DNA of 64,000 nucleotides from Rhizomicrobium sp. Its GTDB lineage: Bacteria; Pseudomonadota; Alphaproteobacteria; Micropepsales; Micropepsaceae. Location of the stretch: contig JBBCGJ010000001.1 of NCBI GenBank assembly GCA_037200985.1, positions 3,138,756 through 3,202,755 on the forward strand, in the 5' to 3' direction. The first letter of the stretch is position 1; each line of letters starts with the position of its first letter. This document shows positions 1-7,592 of this stretch, piece after piece. The position numbers and the translations under genes were made by a program. The notes below the pieces were generated by a model. That model ran no database searches and was not told where the DNA came from. It worked only from the letters and a program-made list of their open reading frames with translations.

Positions 1-677
1 CCCATCCGCTCTATCCCGGCGTGCCCGAGGCGCCGGAGATGTTCATCCTGGACAACCACGCGAACAATCCGACCGACAACGACGCCTGGCACACCGATGT
101 GACGTTCATCGAGACGCCGCCCCTGGGCGCGATCCTCTATGCCAAGCTGCTGCCGCCGAAGGGCGGCGACACGGTGTGGGCCAACATGCAGGCGGCGTAT
201 GAAGGGCTATCGAAGCCGCTGCAGCGATTCCTGAGCGAGCTCGACGCGGTCCATGATTTCGCGCGCGGCTTCCCGGCGCGCGGCACGGTCGCGGGCCAGG
301 CCGGCGCGGAGAAACACGCGAAGGCGGTGGCGGAGCATCCGCCGGTGATCCACCCCGTGGTGCGCACCCATCCGGAGACCGGCGCCGACGGGCTGTTCGT
401 GAATTACGGCTTTACGGATCGCATCAAGGGCCTGCGCCGCGAGGAGAGCGCCGCCCTCCTGAACATGCTGTTCGTGCACGTCCAGAAGCCGGAATACCAG
501 GTGCGCTGGAAGTGGAAGGAGAATTCGATCGCCTTCTGGGACAACCGCATAACGCAGCACTACGCGGTGAACGACTACCTGCCCCACCGCCGCATCATGA
601 ACCGCGCGACGATCCTGGGGGACCGCCCCTTCAACAAGGCGCGCCGGCCGGCGGATGTGCGCCAGGCGGCGGAATGA
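1..677 (+). CDS. TauD/TfdA-family 2-oxoglutarate-dependent dioxygenase, 5'-truncated by the window edge
   Basis: The reading frame is open to the left edge, so the start codon lies outside the window. The visible protein matches the TauD/TfdA family, which uses Fe(II) and 2-oxoglutarate to hydroxylate substrates such as taurine or other sulfonates. It shows the WHTDVTF metal-binding motif (HxD), the GGDT segment, a distal His in TQHYAVNDY and the closing HRRIMNRATI stretch holding the 2OG-binding Arg. About 224 residues are visible of the usual 280-300. The substrate cannot be told from sequence, because many family members act on compounds other than taurine. The stop is at 675-677. Confidence 0.88.
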   Translation, partial: HPLYPGVPEAPEMFILDNHANNPTDNDAWHTDVTFIETPPLGAILYAKLLPPKGGDTVWANMQAAYEGLSKPLQRFLSELDAVHDFARGFPARGTVAGQAGAEKHAKAVAEHPPVIHPVVRTHPETGADGLFVNYGFTDRIKGLRREESAALLNMLFVHVQKPEYQVRWKWKENSIAFWDNRITQHYAVNDYLPHRRIMNRATILGDRPFNKARRPADVRQAAE

Positions 678-773
678 ATAAAAGGCCAAGGCTTCTCACA
701 CGTCTACTACGATCAAAGACGACCCCCATTTGACAAGGGTTCCGCGCGCGCCGTTTAATGAGGCAACTCCACT

Positions 774-959
774 TCAATCTAGCATTATCTGGTCAACAAA
801 CTCATTTTTTGCCACGACGCGATTTTCGTCCGTGGTTTGAGCTGGCTCAAACCGAGATCGAAGCCACCTCTCAACAAGTTGGTCGTGCCTTGTGCGTAGC
901 GTTTCGTAATCGCGCTCAATCTCTTGGATGGTTTTCTTGTCTGGGATCATGCCGGCCAT
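774..959 (-). CDS. Small charged protein, 61 aa, divergent from the AvcD-like deaminase
   Basis: This short minus-strand ORF encodes a hydrophilic, probably helical protein starting MAGMIPDKK and containing IERDYETLRTRHDQL. I do not recognise a family. The case for a real gene is the Shine-Dalgarno: GGAGG at 966-970 on the minus strand, six bases before the ATG at 957-959. An in-frame ATG at 963-965 sits directly against GGAGG and is less likely to be used. Base composition is AT-rich like the deaminase beside it and unlike the flanking genes. It is transcribed away from the deaminase, and its upstream region must overlap the deaminase 5' end. An antitoxin-like or regulatory role is conceivable but is only inferred from position. 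Confidence 0.5.
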   Translation of the reverse strand: MAGMIPDKKTIQEIERDYETLRTRHDQLVERWLRSRFEPAQTTDENRVVAKNEFVDQIMLD

Positions 960-1019
960 AACCATCCTCCATTCGACGAGACAGAATCAGTAACACCATT
1001 CGCATGCGCTGGGAATCCC

Positions 1020-2558
1020 GTGAATACACTCATACCCAGGATTGAGTTTCCGGAACTCGTATTCGGTTTCGTTGCGCCAATCGGCGCCGACTACAATCGG
1101 CCGCTGCAGGCCGCGAAAGCATTCTTCCGAGCGCAACGATATGACGTGATAGACATCAAAGTCACAGACGTATTTCAGGTCTTAAAACAGCATGTCGAAC
1201 CTATCGACACACTTGAGACATTTCCACCTCAGTCCCGCTACAAATCCTACATCAAGTACGGAGACCAGCTCCGGAAACATTTCGTAGACGACTCGTTTCT
1301 GGCAGCCACCACTATCGCCCGCGTCGTGCGGAAGAGAGCTGCGCAACCTCGCCCGCCGGAGCAGAAATTTAGCCGAACAGTCTACCTTCTTCACCAGTTC
1401 AAGAGGCGTGAGGAGATAGATCTACTTCGATCCGTATACGGAGATATCTTCTTCCAGATTTCGATCTACTCGCGCCGAGGTGCGCGCGTAGATCATATGG
1501 CCAGGAAATTTGCGTCTGGCCATGATTCATTCAACTTTAATAACTTTCGTGCGTTCGCGGAAGAACTCGTTCAGATCGATGAAAATGAGCAAGATGATCA
1601 CGGGCAACAAGTCGGAAAAATATTTCATGATGCAGACTTCATCGTAAATCTCGACGAGCATTCACCTAGCGCAGAAGACCAAACTAGTCGTTTCTGCGAA
1701 TTGTTGTTTTCCTCAAATTCGATTTCCCCAACCAAGCTTGAGCACGGAATGTTCCTTGCGAAGGGCGCTGCCCTAAGGAGCCTCGACCTTTCGCGGCAGG
1801 TCGGCGCATGCATTCTCGATGGTCAGGGCCAAATTATCTCGCTGGGTGCCAACGAAGTACCCAAAGCGGAAGGAGGAACGTATTGGGCAGATGGCGAGTT
1901 CGACGATCGGGATTTCAAACGCGGCGAAGATTCGAACGAAATCAGAAAAAGAGAAATTCTTTCCGAAATTCTCCGTGCCGTTGGCAATCCGAAAAGCGTC
2001 GATGAAATACTAAGAGACAAAGGTGTACGAGATTCACAGCTGATGGACGCGCTGGAATATGCCCGAGTTATTCATGGCGAAATGAATGCCATCTGTGACG
2101 CCGCGCGACTAGGTAGAGCTCTGCAAGGGGCAGTTCTTTATTGCACAACATTTCCCTGCCACATTTGCGCCAAACACATAATCGCTGCCGGCATTTCAAA
2201 AGTAGTATTTTTGGAACCGTATCCCAAAAGCCTGACTGCTCAGCTACATAGTGATTCTGCGCAAATTGAAGGGCATGACCGCGGCCAATATACCCGTTTT
2301 CCGGCCATTGAATTTCACCATTTCTATGGAGTTACACCGCGCCGCTATCAAGAGCTCTTTCAACGCGGACGGCGCAAAAATAGAGACGCCCGGTTCGAGG
2401 CGTATCGGGACGACCGAAAGCAGCCGTTGGTTGACATTAAATCTCCTGCATACAGCCAACCGGAGGGCGTCGTGCTCAAAAGTTTACAGCGGAATTATCG
2501 GACCCGGCTGGGCGCCACGGCGGATCAAATGCAAAGGCAGCTTGACGAAGAAAAATAG
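1020..2558 (+). CDS. AvcD-like anti-phage cytidine-nucleotide deaminase (N-terminal P-loop-like domain plus deaminase)
   Basis: The protein resembles the anti-phage dCTP/dCMP deaminase family (AvcD/DCD), which depletes deoxycytidine nucleotides during phage infection. The N-terminus carries FGFVAPIGADYNRP, a P-loop-kinase-like strand and turn lacking a classical GK[ST]. The C-terminal third is a zinc cytidine deaminase: HGE at residues 352-354 supplies the zinc His and catalytic Glu, and PCHIC supplies Cys380 and Cys383. The ORF is open from an ATG at 924, but the family similarity begins just after GTG 1020, so I use 1020 (512 aa). The 924 start would overlap the divergent small ORF. The gene is AT-rich relative to its neighbours, which suggests acquisition. 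The family fit is confident; phage defence is inferred from the family. Confidence 0.8.
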   Translation: MNTLIPRIEFPELVFGFVAPIGADYNRPLQAAKAFFRAQRYDVIDIKVTDVFQVLKQHVEPIDTLETFPPQSRYKSYIKYGDQLRKHFVDDSFLAATTIARVVRKRAAQPRPPEQKFSRTVYLLHQFKRREEIDLLRSVYGDIFFQISIYSRRGARVDHMARKFASGHDSFNFNNFRAFAEELVQIDENEQDDHGQQVGKIFHDADFIVNLDEHSPSAEDQTSRFCELLFSSNSISPTKLEHGMFLAKGAALRSLDLSRQVGACILDGQGQIISLGANEVPKAEGGTYWADGEFDDRDFKRGEDSNEIRKREILSEILRAVGNPKSVDEILRDKGVRDSQLMDALEYARVIHGEMNAICDAARLGRALQGAVLYCTTFPCHICAKHIIAAGISKVVFLEPYPKSLTAQLHSDSAQIEGHDRGQYTRFPAIEFHHFYGVTPRRYQELFQRGRRKNRDARFEAYRDDRKQPLVDIKSPAYSQPEGVVLKSLQRNYRTRLGATADQMQRQLDEEK

Positions 2559-3371
2559 TTATGTCGGCGGCGGGGCGTGGAGGTAGCTCTCCACCAGGCT
2601 GCCCGCGACCAGGCGCCAGCCGTCCACCAGCACGAAGAAGATCAGCTTGAACGGCAGCGAAATGATCACCGGCGGCAGCATCATCATGCCCATGCTCATC
2701 AGGATCGAGGCCACCGCCATGTCGATGATCAGGAACGGCACGAAGATCAGGAACCCGATCTCGAAGGCGCGCTTGAGCTCGCTCAGCATGAAGGCCGGGG
2801 CGATGGTGGTGACCGCCACGTCCTGCGGCTTGGCCGGCGCCTTGGCGTTGCTCATGTCGAGGAACAGCTTCAGGTCCGCGGCGCGGACGTGACCCAGCAT
2901 GAATTTCTTCATCGGCGTCGCGGCGCGGTCGAACGCCTGCTCGGTGGTGATCTGGTTGTTCACCAGGGGAACGATGCCCTGGTTGTAGGCGTCCTTCAGG
3001 GTCGGCGTCATCACGAACAGCGTCAGGAACAGCGACAGCGAGACGATCACGCTGTTGGGCGGGCTCTGCTGCAGGCCCATCGCGGTGCGCAGCAGCGACA
3101 GCACCACGACGATGCGCACGAAGCTCGTCATCATGATCAGGATCGAGGGCGCGATCGACAGGACCGTGATCAGCGCGATGATCTGCATGATCTTGTCGGT
3201 GAAGAGCCCGCCGCCCGACAGATCGATGTTGAGGCCGCCGGCGGCCGTCGACGTCGCGCCCGTCGTCGCCGCGGCGATCGCATGCGCGGCCGGCGACGCG
3301 GCCTCAGCGGCGTGCGGCAGCGCGAGCGCGGCCAGCGCGACGGCGGCGAAAAGGAGCCCCGTGCGCTTCAC
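2559..3371 (-). CDS. fliP: Flagellar export gate protein FliP
   Basis: FliP is a core membrane subunit of the flagellar type III export gate and assembles with FliQ and FliR. The 270-aa protein has a cleavable signal peptide ending near PHAAEA, the family segment MTSFVRIVVVLSLLRTAMGLQQ, the central loop with FMLGHVRAADL, and the C-terminal membrane segments FLIFVPFLIIDM and MMMLPPVIISLPFKL. Translation starts at GTG 3369-3371, which overlaps the fliO stop as GTGA. This indicates coupling in a fliO-fliP operon. The stop codon abuts that of the convergent deaminase with no intervening base. Confidence 0.95.
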   Translation of the reverse strand: MKRTGLLFAAVALAALALPHAAEAASPAAHAIAAATTGATSTAAGGLNIDLSGGGLFTDKIMQIIALITVLSIAPSILIMMTSFVRIVVVLSLLRTAMGLQQSPPNSVIVSLSLFLTLFVMTPTLKDAYNQGIVPLVNNQITTEQAFDRAATPMKKFMLGHVRAADLKLFLDMSNAKAPAKPQDVAVTTIAPAFMLSELKRAFEIGFLIFVPFLIIDMAVASILMSMGMMMLPPVIISLPFKLIFFVLVDGWRLVAGSLVESYLHAPPPT

Positions 3372-3676
3372 GAATGCGCCTCGGCGGTCATGAGCGCGGC
3401 GGTGATCGGCATCGCCTGCGCCGGGATGCCGGATTCGATGACGCTGGCGCCGTCGGGACCCGACAGCACGACGTGCTCGACATTGTCGCGGCGCACGATC
3501 ATCAGGCGCTGGCGCGGGCCGATCGTCAGCGTCTCGACCACGGCGAGGCGGCGCGTCGCCGACGGCTTGACGAGCGAGCCGAGGCCGAAGCGCCGCGCCG
3601 CGAGGCCGGCGGCCCCGACGAGGCCCAGCACCAGAAGAAGGGCGCCGATATAGCGCGCGAAATCCATCAGTTCCAT
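3368..3676 (-). CDS. fliO: Flagellar biosynthesis protein FliO
   Basis: FliO is a small single-pass membrane protein that helps FliP assemble into the export gate. The protein has one N-terminal transmembrane helix (YIGALLLVLGLVGAAGLAARR) followed by a cytoplasmic domain with the family pattern LAVVETLTIGPRQRLMIVRRD. I use the ATG at 3674-3676 (102 aa). The longer frame from GTG 3746-3748 would place a perfect CtrA box (3700-3714) inside the coding region and add an atypical N-terminus. It lies directly before fliP with a 4-base overlap. Confidence 0.88.
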   Translation of the reverse strand: MELMDFARYIGALLLVLGLVGAAGLAARRFGLGSLVKPSATRRLAVVETLTIGPRQRLMIVRRDNVEHVVLSGPDGASVIESGIPAQAMPITAALMTAEAHS

Positions 3677-3699
3677 GCGCGCATCAAACTTCGTCAACC

Positions 3700-3714
3700 T
3701 TAATCGCGCGTTAA
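3700..3714 (-). promoter_or_regulatory. CtrA box upstream of fliO-fliP
   Basis: A perfect TTAA-N7-TTAA (spacer TCGCGCG) lies 24 bases upstream of the chosen fliO ATG. This is the established consensus for the cell-cycle regulator CtrA in Alphaproteobacteria, which activates early flagellar genes in Caulobacter. Assignment to fliOP is by proximity; the site is nearly symmetric. Confidence 0.8.
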
Positions 3715-3753
3715 AAACGGGACGAATTTGCCGGGCAGGTATTTCCACCAGCG

Positions 3754-3768
3754 TTAAGCGACGCTTAA
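3754..3768 (+). promoter_or_regulatory. CtrA box upstream of flgB
   Basis: A second perfect TTAA-N7-TTAA (spacer GCGACGC) lies about 59 bases before the flgB ATG. Together with the site at 3700-3714 it gives one full CtrA box to each side of the divergent flagellar promoters. Confidence 0.8.
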
Positions 3769-3826
3769 TCGATCGGCGGCATGCTGGGTGCGGTTAAGGC
3801 TAATTTTCCGTATACGGAGAACAACG

Positions 3827-4249
3827 ATGGCTCTCAACGTATCCGACATGCCGCTGATGGCGATGCTGAAGGAGCGCATGAGCTGGCTCAGCGCGCGGCA
3901 GAACGTGCTGGCGCAGAACGTCGCCAATGTCGACACGCCCGGCTACAGCGCCAAGGACCTCAAGCCCGTCGATTTCGCCGACATCCTGAAGGATTCCACC
4001 GCGCCGTCGCAGTTCCAGGGCGGCATGGCGACCACCGATCCGCGCCACATCTCGCTCAGCCATTCCGGCGGCGCCGACTATACCGACTTCAACTCGCCCG
4101 ACGCCGAAGCCAATCCGTCGGGCAACACGGTGTCGCTGGAGCAGGAGATGATCCGCGTCTCCGACACCCAGGCGGAATTCCAGGCCGCGAGCAATCTCTA
4201 CGCCAAGGCGATCGACATGATGAAGACCGCGATCGGCCACGGCGGCTGA
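3827..4249 (+). CDS. flgB: Flagellar basal-body rod protein FlgB
   Basis: FlgB is a proximal rod subunit in the periplasm. The 140-aa protein has the N-terminal rod motif, seen here as LSARQNVLAQNVANVDTPGY, and the C-terminal heptad-rich segment ending ASNLYAKAIDMMKTAIG. The ATG at 3827 is chosen because GGAGA lies about six bases upstream. Longer in-frame starts would add a non-conserved Arg-rich N-terminus. It is followed by flgC after 11 bases and is the first gene of flgB-flgC-fliE-fliQ-fliR-flhB, downstream of a CtrA box. Confidence 0.94.
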   Translation: MALNVSDMPLMAMLKERMSWLSARQNVLAQNVANVDTPGYSAKDLKPVDFADILKDSTAPSQFQGGMATTDPRHISLSHSGGADYTDFNSPDAEANPSGNTVSLEQEMIRVSDTQAEFQAASNLYAKAIDMMKTAIGHGG

Positions 4250-4260
4250 AGGAGACCAAG

Positions 4261-4671
4261 ATGGATTTCACCACCTCCCTCATCGTCGCCGCGTCGGGCA
4301 TGCGGGCGCAGTCCGACCGCATGCGCGTCATCGCGGAGAACATCGCCAACGCCAATTCGACCTCGGCGGCGCCGGGCGGCGATCCCTATCGCCGCAAGAT
4401 CGCGACGGTGAAGAGCGAATTCGACCGCGAGCTGAACGCGACTCTCGTGACCCCGGGAAAACCGATGGCCGACATGTCCGACTTCACCACGCGCTACGAT
4501 CCGGGCAATCCGAACGCCGACGCCAAGGGCTATGTCAAGCTGCCCAACGTCAACGCGCTGGTCGAAATCATGGACATGCGCGAGGCGCAGCGGTCCTACG
4601 AGGCCGACCTGACAGTGATGGACGCGTCCAAGACCATGCTGTCGCGCACCGTCGACCTGTTGAGAAAGTGA
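4261..4671 (+). CDS. flgC: Flagellar basal-body rod protein FlgC
   Basis: FlgC is a proximal rod protein. The 136-aa product begins MDFTTSLIVAASGMRAQ and shows the rod/hook signature RMRVIAENIANANSTSAAPGGDPYRR. It ends with the C-terminal coiled segment VEIMDMREAQRSYEADL and a VMDASKTMLSRTVDLL tail. AAGGAGA lies just upstream of the ATG. It sits 11 bases after flgB and is part of the same unit. Confidence 0.95.
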   Translation: MDFTTSLIVAASGMRAQSDRMRVIAENIANANSTSAAPGGDPYRRKIATVKSEFDRELNATLVTPGKPMADMSDFTTRYDPGNPNADAKGYVKLPNVNALVEIMDMREAQRSYEADLTVMDASKTMLSRTVDLLRK

Positions 4672-4679
4672 CGCGCAGC

Positions 4680-4705
4680 GTCATCCCGCGGAAGCGGGGA
4701 TCCCG
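4680..4705. repeat. Short REP-like fragment between flgC and fliE
   Basis: The spacer carries GTCATCCCGCGGAAGCGGGG, matching one arm of the GTCAT-type palindromic repeats at 6271, 7495, 14281 and 51044. Only one arm is present, so this looks like a degenerate or half copy. Confidence 0.5.
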
Positions 4706-4720
4706 TCAAAGGAGTAAACC

Positions 4721-5047
4721 ATGGCCGTCCTTCCCGCCGCCGCCGCCGCGGCCTATCAGGCGATCTCCAATATCGGCGGCGCCGGCGCGGCCGGCGGCGC
4801 GGCCTCGCCCGGCGCGCTCGGCGCGGGCGCCAGCGATTTCACCAGCTTCCTGCAGGGCGCGCTCAAGGACGGCATGGGCACGATGAAGCAGGGCGAGACC
4901 ATGGCGGCGCGCCAGGTCGCGGGCCAGGCCAACATCGTCGACGTCGTGAACGCGGTGAACCAGGCGGAGATCACGCTCGATACCGTGGTGGCGGTGCGCG
5001 ACAAGGTCGTCGCCGCCTATCAGTCCATCATGAACATGCCGATCTGA
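4721..5047 (+). CDS. fliE: Flagellar hook-basal body complex protein FliE
   Basis: FliE is the small adaptor that links the MS-ring and export gate to the proximal rod. The 108-aa protein has an Ala/Gly-rich N-terminus, FTSFLQGALKDGM, and the conserved C-terminal half with VDVVNAVNQAEITLDTVVAVRDKVVAAYQ. A GGAG motif precedes the ATG. The usual gene order flgB-flgC-fliE is kept, and fliQ follows after 23 bases. Confidence 0.93.
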   Translation: MAVLPAAAAAAYQAISNIGGAGAAGGAASPGALGAGASDFTSFLQGALKDGMGTMKQGETMAARQVAGQANIVDVVNAVNQAEITLDTVVAVRDKVVAAYQSIMNMPI

Positions 5048-5070
5048 AGACGGCGCGCGGGGGCGAGACT

Positions 5071-5334
5071 ATGACAGCAGCGGATTCCATCGACTTTGCG
5101 CGTTCTTCCATCCTCGTCCTCCTGGAGGTCATCACGCCCTCCATGCTGACGGCCCTGGTGGTCGGCCTCGCCATCGGCCTGCTCCAGGCGCTGACGCAGA
5201 TCCAGGAAATGACGCTGGTCTTCGTGCCCAAGATCGTGGCGATCTTCGTGGTCCTGCTGATCACCCTGCCCTTCGCCGGCTCGGCGATGAACGGATTGAT
5301 GGTCGACATCGCGCAGCGCATCGCGGCGTATTGA
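5071..5334 (+). CDS. fliQ: Flagellar export gate protein FliQ
   Basis: FliQ is an 87-aa two-helix subunit of the flagellar type III export gate. The helices are visible as the stretch around MLTALVVGLAIGLLQALTQ and the stretch around KIVAIFVVLLITLPFAG. The family motif QALTQIQEMTLVFVPKI is intact. It lies between fliE and fliR, with a palindromic element separating it from fliR. Confidence 0.94.
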   Translation: MTAADSIDFARSSILVLLEVITPSMLTALVVGLAIGLLQALTQIQEMTLVFVPKIVAIFVVLLITLPFAGSAMNGLMVDIAQRIAAY

Positions 5335-5356
5335 CGATGGATGACGCTGCTTCTTC

Positions 5357-5470
5357 TTTCCTCCCCCGCCGTTGCGGGCTCGTAGCGACAGCGTATCGAG
5401 GGGGCCCGCCTGGCGGCCCCCCTCCGCCTCGCTCCGCTCGGCACCTCCCCCGCAAACGCGGGGGAGGAAA
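5357..5470. repeat. Palindromic MITE-like element between fliQ and fliR
   Basis: A 114-bp non-coding element is bounded by perfect 13-bp inverted ends, TTTCCTCCCCCGC at 5357-5369 and its complement at 5458-5470. The interior holds a second GC hairpin and the string TCGTAGCGACAGCGT, which recurs almost exactly inside another repeat near 8588. It fills most of the fliQ-fliR gap, and its right arm (GGGGGAGGAAAGG) runs close to the fliR ribosome-binding region. Confidence 0.75.
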
Positions 5471-5481
5471 GGCTTAGCGCC

Positions 5482-6246
5482 ATGCATATCCATCTGCCCG
5501 CTCTCTCGGGAATGCTGCTCACCTATCTGCTCGTCTTCGCGCGGACCGGCTCGCTCATGATGCTGCTGCCGGCGCTGGGCGAAGGCGGAATCCCCGCGCG
5601 GGTGCGGCTGGTGCTGGCGCTGGCGGTGACGGTGGCGCTGACGCCGGTGGTGCAGAGCCATTATCCGGCGGCGGCGCCGTCCAACGTGCTGCAGCTCGCG
5701 CTGCTCGTCGCGCAGGAGGCGACCGCCGGCATCCTGATCGGCGCGATGTCGCGCATCATCATGAGCGCGCTGCAGACCGCGGGCCTCTTGATCGCGACGC
5801 AGACCGGCCTTGCCTATGCCCAGACCGTCGATCCGACGCAGCACGAGCAGGGCGCCGCCATCGGAAATTTCTTCTCGCTGCTGGGCGCGGTGCTGATCTT
5901 CTCGACCGACCTGCACCATGTCGCGATCGGCGCCATCGCCGGCAGCTACAAGATGATCCCGCCGGGCGCAGCCCTTCCCACCGGCGACATGGCGGAGCTG
6001 ACCGTTCGCCTCGTCAGCGCGTCCTTCGTGCTCGGCTTCCAGCTCTCCGCGCCGTTCCTGGTGTTCGGCTTCGCGCTTTATGCCGCGCTGGGCATCCTGG
6101 CGCGGCTGATGCCGCAGCTCCAGGTGTTCTTCGTCGCCATGCCGATCAACATCATGTTCGGCTTCGTGCTGCTGGCGCTCCTGCTCGGCTCGATGATGAC
6201 GCTGTTCCTGAATTTCTACGCGGCGCAGATGGGACAGTTCCTGTGA
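5482..6246 (+). CDS. fliR: Flagellar export gate protein FliR
   Basis: FliR completes the FliP-FliQ-FliR export gate in the cytoplasmic membrane. The 254-aa protein begins with LPALSGMLLTYLLVFARTGSLMMLLPALGE and has about six membrane segments. It includes the conserved QTGLAYAQTVDPTQ loop and the C-terminal FFVAMPINIMFGFVLLAL segment. The start is ATG 5482 after the palindromic spacer. flhB follows beyond another repeat. Confidence 0.94.
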   Translation: MHIHLPALSGMLLTYLLVFARTGSLMMLLPALGEGGIPARVRLVLALAVTVALTPVVQSHYPAAAPSNVLQLALLVAQEATAGILIGAMSRIIMSALQTAGLLIATQTGLAYAQTVDPTQHEQGAAIGNFFSLLGAVLIFSTDLHHVAIGAIAGSYKMIPPGAALPTGDMAELTVRLVSASFVLGFQLSAPFLVFGFALYAALGILARLMPQLQVFFVAMPINIMFGFVLLALLLGSMMTLFLNFYAAQMGQFL

Positions 6247-6270
6247 GTGCGTGCGGTCCCATTCTCCATT

Positions 6271-6349
6271 GTCATGCCCGCGAAGGCGGGCATCCAGGGT
6301 TTCGGGCGACGCGCCGGCGGCTCTGGATCCCCGCCTGCGCGGGGATGAC
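6271..6349. repeat. GTCAT-type palindromic repeat between fliR and flhB
   Basis: A 79-bp element begins GTCATGCCCGCG and ends with the inverted arm CGCGGGGATGAC; each arm also forms its own hairpin. It is the same family as copies at 7495-7570 and 14281-14348. Together with the spacer before flhB it makes up the whole fliR-flhB gap. Confidence 0.8.
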
Positions 6350-6377
6350 AGGGACGGAAAGGGCAGCGGCTTAAGCC

Positions 6378-7457
6378 ATGGCCGACGATCGCGACGAATC
6401 GCAACAGACCGAACAGCCGACGCAGAAGCGGCTCGACGAAGCGCAGGCGCATGGCGACGTCGTCAAGAGCCCGGAAGTCTCGGCCTTCGTTCTGCTGCTC
6501 GGCGGCACGATGGCGATCATGATGTTCGGCGCCTCCACCGCCAAGTCGCTGGCGACCGCGATGCGCATGTTCCTGGAGCAGCCCGACCAGATCGGCGTTT
6601 CGACCTCGGCCGACATCATGGCGCTGATGCGGCAGGTGACGACCACGCTGGGGGGCATCCTGGCGCCGATCTTCGCAGTGATGATCGTCGCGGCGCTGGC
6701 CGGGCACGTACTGCAGGCGCGGCCGAGCATCACGCTGGAGAAGATCAAGCCCGATTTCTCCAAGCTCAACATCTTCGCCGGCCTCAAGAAGATGTTCGGC
6801 TTCGACGGCCTGATGAATCTCGTCAAGGGCCTACTCAAGATCGGCGTGGTCGGCTTCGCGGTGTGGACCCAGATCTGGCCCGAGCGGACCATGCTGCAAT
6901 CGGTGCTCGACCAATCGGCTTTCGCGGTGGCGGGCGACATGACCCGTCTGCTCTACAAGGTGCTCTACGCGGCGCTGGGCGCTCTCGCCGCCATCGCCGC
7001 CATCGATTACATCCTGCAGCGCTATCAGTTCATGAAGCGCAACAAGATGTCACGCCAGGAGATCAAGGAGGAATACCGCCAGAACGAAGGCGACCCGCAG
7101 ATCAAGGCGAAGATCCGCCAGATCCGCATCGAACGCGCCAAGAAGCGCATGATCGCGGCGGTGCCCGAGGCGACGGTGATCATCACCAATCCGACGCATT
7201 ACGCGGTCGCGCTGAAATACGAGCAGGGCAAGATGGCGGCGCCGATCTGCGTCGCCAAGGGCATCGATGCGCTGGCGCTCAAGATCCGCGAAGTGGCGAA
7301 GGAGCACAATGTGCCGATCGTCGAGAACCCGCCGCTCGCCCGCGCGCTGCACGCAACCGTCGAGGTCGACGAGGTCGTGCCGCAGGAGCACTTCAAGGCG
7401 GTGGCGCAGGTGATCGGCTATGTCTACCGCCTCACCGGCAAGATCAAGGCGCGGTAG
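6378..7457 (+). CDS. flhB: Flagellar export switch protein FlhB
   Basis: FlhB controls substrate switching of the flagellar export apparatus. The 359-aa protein opens with the family sequence RDESQQTEQPTQKRLDEA and has four membrane segments. The self-cleavage motif NPTH is at residues 271-274 within VIITNPTHYAVALKY. The domain after cleavage carries IVENPPLARALH. It is the last gene of the flagellar cluster; flhA, fliF and motor genes are not in the window. Confidence 0.95.
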   Translation: MADDRDESQQTEQPTQKRLDEAQAHGDVVKSPEVSAFVLLLGGTMAIMMFGASTAKSLATAMRMFLEQPDQIGVSTSADIMALMRQVTTTLGGILAPIFAVMIVAALAGHVLQARPSITLEKIKPDFSKLNIFAGLKKMFGFDGLMNLVKGLLKIGVVGFAVWTQIWPERTMLQSVLDQSAFAVAGDMTRLLYKVLYAALGALAAIAAIDYILQRYQFMKRNKMSRQEIKEEYRQNEGDPQIKAKIRQIRIERAKKRMIAAVPEATVIITNPTHYAVALKYEQGKMAAPICVAKGIDALALKIREVAKEHNVPIVENPPLARALHATVEVDEVVPQEHFKAVAQVIGYVYRLTGKIKAR

Positions 7458-7494
7458 AGCAAAACATCTGCTGGAATGGAATTGCTTCCAGAGT

Positions 7495-7570
7495 GTCATT
7501 CCCGCGCAGGCGGGAATCCAGACTCAGCGTGCCGTCCAGTCCACTGCATGCCCGCCTGCGCGGGCATGAC
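7495..7570. repeat. GTCAT-type palindromic repeat after flhB
   Basis: A 76-bp element with arms starting GTCATTCCCGCGCAGGCGGG and ending CCCGCCTGCGCGGGCATGAC. It lies between the convergent flhB and proline iminopeptidase genes, where it may also act as a transcription terminator. Confidence 0.8.
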
Positions 7571-7592
7571 AAATCTTTTCAACCAAACATGG

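Noticed and set aside
678..773. tRNA or attachment site at the left border of the deaminase patch
   Set aside because: No cloverleaf, integrase or direct repeat could be found; nothing else is seen in this spacer.
924..1022. ATG 924 as the deaminase start
   Set aside because: The 32 extra residues are not family-like and overlap the divergent small ORF; GTG 1020 fits the family N-terminus better, though this is not proven.
3677..3748. Longer FliO N-terminus from GTG 3746-3748
   Set aside because: It would bury a perfect CtrA box in coding sequence and adds a non-conserved segment before the membrane helix.
5335..5481. CRISPR-like array in the fliQ-fliR gap
   Set aside because: The repeats are one pair of inverted ends plus inner hairpins, not direct repeats with unique spacers. 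No cas gene is in the window.
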